DNA of 15,878 bases from Conexivisphaera sp049976725. Its GTDB lineage: Archaea > Thermoproteota > Nitrososphaeria > Conexivisphaerales > Conexivisphaeraceae. Each line of letters begins with the position of its first letter. Within the stretch, counting starts at the first letter, position 1. Positions 14,121-15,878 of this stretch are shown in pieces. The notes under the pieces were generated by a model. The model worked only from the letters and a program-made list of their open reading frames with translations, was not told the DNA's origin and did no database searches. The DNA lies in contig JBMFHR010000021.1 of assembly GCA_049976725.1 (NCBI GenBank), positions 1 to 15,878 of the forward strand. Reading direction: 5' to 3'. The translations under genes were made by a program, and so were the position numbers.

Positions 14121-14943
14121 CCTTAGCGCGCCCGAGCGACTCCAGCAGGGACCTGAGGTCCTCCAGCCCCGCCGGGCCGGGGGACGCCAAGTCCAGGTTC
14201 AGGGGGGTCACCGATACAGCGCCCTCCGTGTACACGGCCCAGGCATCGGTGCCCTCCGCGTATCCCCCCAGCCTGCGACCCCAGACCCAGTAGTAGGGCA
14301 GGCCGCGCGGATCCCTGCGCTCCACGACGTGGTTCTCGTACTTCCTGCGGACCGGCCTAGTTATCTCCACCCTCACGGGCTCCCTGATCCTCAGGGGGAA
14401 GTTCACGTTGAGCAGGTGGACCCCGGGGGGCAGGCCGCGCTCGCATATCCAGCGCGCCGTCGCCGCGGCGTAGGAGGAGGCGGCCCTGAAGCCCTCCAGC
14501 AGGGTTCCCTCGTCTGCCATCCTGCCCTCGTCCTCCTCCACCCTCATGGAGAACGCCGAGGACGGGATCCCGAGGAGCGCGGCCTGCATCGCGGCCGCCA
14601 CAGTGCCACTGGCATACATGTCCTGCAGCCCGGTGTTGTCGCCCACGTTTATCCCGGAGGCGACGGCGCAGGGAGTCCTGTCGAGCAGGCGCAGCATGCC
14701 GAGCATCACGCAGTCCGCGGGGCTGCCCGACACGACGTGGCCGCGCACCCCGGCGACCTCGCGCTCCCATGCCCTGAGCGGCTTGTGAAAGGTGAGGCTC
14801 ATGCTGGACGAGCTGCGGGGACCCTCCGGGACGATGAACTCCACGTCGAAGGGGCCGCCCTTCAGGGCCCGGAGGAGGGCCTCGAGCCCCATGCTCTCGG
14901 GCCCGTCGTCGTTGCTGACCAGTATCAGGGGCCTGGCGCCCAT
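14116..14943 (-). CDS. surE: 5'/3'-nucleotidase SurE
   Basis: A 275-residue metal-dependent nucleotidase that dephosphorylates nucleoside monophosphates (and possibly short polyphosphate). The start ILVSNDDGPES (7-17) supplies metal ligands D12 and D13. The Ser-rich loop PRSSSSMSLT (42-51) supplies the third ligand Ser, and SGINVGDN (96-103) supplies N99. SGSPADCVMLGM (72-83) and ASGTVAAAMQAAL (111-123) are conserved family blocks. The ATG at 14943 places the motif at its normal distance from the N-terminus; a longer frame upstream of it is antiparallel noise over the membrane-protein gene. The start overlaps the preceding small membrane-protein gene by 19 nt, so translation is probably coupled. 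Cytosolic by sequence. Confidence 0.94.
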   Translation of the reverse strand: MGARPLILVSNDDGPESMGLEALLRALKGGPFDVEFIVPEGPRSSSSMSLTFHKPLRAWEREVAGVRGHVVSGSPADCVMLGMLRLLDRTPCAVASGINVGDNTGLQDMYASGTVAAAMQAALLGIPSSAFSMRVEEDEGRMADEGTLLEGFRAASSYAAATARWICERGLPPGVHLLNVNFPLRIREPVRVEITRPVRRKYENHVVERRDPRGLPYYWVWGRRLGGYAEGTDAWAVYTEGAVSVTPLNLDLASPGPAGLEDLRSLLESLGRAKD

Positions 14944-15224
14944 CGCCGACGCCCCCTGCGGATCGCTGCCAGGATCGCCAGGGAGGCGGCGAGCCAGAAG
15001 GCCTCGTCGGCGGCTAGCCGCGCGGTCATGATCTCCACGTACTCCTGGGGTCCGCCCGGGCCCTCGGTGAACGTCCTCAGGTACGGCAGCGGGAACCCGG
15101 CCACGTACGCGTAGTACGTGACCGCGCCCAGGCGGTTCGTCGCCTCGACGATCACGGGATGCCAGTGGAGCGCCGTCAGGAGCAGCAGCGCTATGGAGAG
15201 CGGGATGCTCCACCTGGCGCGCAC
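14925..15224 (-). CDS. Small hypothetical membrane protein
   Basis: A 99-residue protein that I do not recognise. A hydrophobic segment at about 7-26 follows a short basic N-terminus (MRARW). A moderately hydrophobic aromatic stretch lies at 35-50 (TYYAYVAGFPLPYL). A second clear membrane segment at 75-88 ends in a strongly basic tail (RRGRRRW). Two membrane spans with both ends cytosolic are plausible; the first could instead be an uncleaved signal anchor. GTG start at 15224, 1 nt after the F420-reductase stop, and a 19-nt overlap with surE downstream argue that it is a real gene in this cluster, because the tight packing matches the other operons here. No catalytic motif is visible. Confidence 0.7.
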   Translation of the reverse strand: MRARWSIPLSIALLLLTALHWHPVIVEATNRLGAVTYYAYVAGFPLPYLRTFTEGPGGPQEYVEIMTARLAADEAFWLAASLAILAAIRRGRRRWAPGP

Positions 15225-15225
15225 C

Positions 15226-15878
15226 TCACACCACCTTCAAGGATGGGGTCCTGATGCCGTTCCTGCGGCCAACGTTCAGCAGGAGGGGCACCAGCTGCTC
15301 CAAGTAGGCGGCCACCTCCAGAGGGCCGGCGTGAAGGTACCTTATACCCTCTACGCTCAGGTCCCTGCGCAGCGCCTCGAAGTCCTCGTCGCTGGCGGCC
15401 ACGAGGGCGTCCAGGTCGAGCCTGGCCGAGGGATCCGCCAGCAGCGCCGCTGGCAGCGTGTGATATGTGGCGGCCACCCTCAGGCCGGTCCTCCGGCGCA
15501 CGTACTCGGCCGCGGAGCGGACGCCGGGCCCCAGCTGCGATGGATCGTGGTAGAACAGGCCGGAGCGCCTGGACATGGGCACGACGGGCGATATCACGAT
15601 GGCGTCGCGGGCTATGAGGCCGGCGACCTCGTCCAGGAGGCCCGGGAGCGCGGAGGCCGGCGTCGCCAGTACGACGTAGTCGCCGCGCCCGGCCGCCTCG
15701 GAGTTTGACGCGCCGGAGATCGCGCGGCAGCCAGACCGGGAGGCGTACTCCGCGGCCCTCGCCGAGGCCCTCGCCGGATCCCTCGAGCCCACGAGCACCT
15801 CGCGCCCCCTGCACAGCCTTATCGCCAGTCCCTCGCCGAGCTCGCCGGTTCCCCCGAGTATGGCGACCGATTGCAGAG
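15226..15878 (-). CDS. npdG: NADPH-dependent F420 reductase (5' end beyond window)
   Basis: At least 216 residues, with the N-terminus off the right edge. The product transfers hydride between NADP and the deazaflavin coenzyme F420, so the organism should make F420. The visible start SVAILGGTGELGEGLAIRL is the Rossmann dinucleotide loop, with VLVGSRDPARA supplying the SRD motif that recognises the NADP 2'-phosphate. VVLATPAS ends the next strand. TYHTLPAALLAD and LHAGPLEVAAYLEQLVPLLLNV match the C-terminal F420-binding half of Fno/NpdG proteins. Only the first one to few residues are likely missing, because the glycine loop is normally within the first 15 residues. A GTG at 15798 exists but would cut off the Rossmann loop, so I reject it as the start. 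It is the first visible gene of the cluster with the membrane protein and surE. Confidence 0.9.
   Translation of the reverse strand, partial: LQSVAILGGTGELGEGLAIRLCRGREVLVGSRDPARASARAAEYASRSGCRAISGASNSEAAGRGDYVVLATPASALPGLLDEVAGLIARDAIVISPVVPMSRRSGLFYHDPSQLGPGVRSAAEYVRRRTGLRVAATYHTLPAALLADPSARLDLDALVAASDEDFEALRRDLSVEGIRYLHAGPLEVAAYLEQLVPLLLNVGRRNGIRTPSLKVV

Noticed and set aside
15226..15798. GTG at 15798 as start of the F420 reductase
   Set aside because: It would remove the GGTGELG Rossmann loop, which is intact upstream and in frame to the window edge.

Overview
The window is a gene-dense, GC-rich archaeal chromosome segment. Evidence for an archaeon: an archaeal mevalonate operon (HMG-CoA synthase, thiolase-like protein, DUF35), a ThrRS with the archaeal editing domain, archaeal TyrRS, RNA polymerase subunit Rpo12, a family-B DNA polymerase most like crenarchaeal PolB1, an F420 reductase, and TATA-like boxes placed about 25-29 nt upstream of first start codons. 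I infer a probably thermophilic member of the Thermoproteota (crenarchaeal or thaumarchaeal side); the genus cannot be named from the sequence alone.

Layout. Positions 34-9574 are all minus strand. Read in the direction of transcription they are: polB and an agmatinase-type ureohydrolase (1 nt apart); then a tight cluster of Nudix hydrolase, endonuclease III, ThrRS and a PPP-type protein phosphatase, joined by overlaps or 1-nt gaps; then a cluster of resolvase-like protein, DHH phosphoesterase and a small arcadin-1-like protein. A divergent promoter region at about 9575-9659 separates polB from the plus-strand genes: tyrS, the 52-aa Rpo12 gene, and the HMG-CoA synthase/thiolase-like/DUF35 operon (10992-13563). 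From 13533 to the end the minus strand resumes with an ADP-ribose pyrophosphatase-like Nudix enzyme, then surE, a small membrane protein and an F420-dependent NADP reductase (incomplete, running off the right edge) as a second tight cluster.

How the genes work together. The plus-strand operon should make HMG-CoA for isoprenoid lipids, but its thiolase member lacks both hallmark catalytic residues. Two Nudix enzymes, SurE and the DHH protein form a nucleotide and cofactor house-cleaning theme. PolB and endonuclease III serve replication and repair; ThrRS, TyrRS and Rpo12 serve gene expression.

The observations most worth following are the thiolase without catalytic Cys and His, a full-length serine-recombinase homologue with its active site erased, a perfect inverted repeat just upstream of the mevalonate operon promoter, and a recurrent leaderless-promoter geometry. 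No stretch over 300 nt lacks a gene; the longest gap, 1970-2109 (140 nt), holds only the resolvase-like gene's TATA-like box. I saw no tRNA, rRNA, CRISPR array, insertion sequence or intein.
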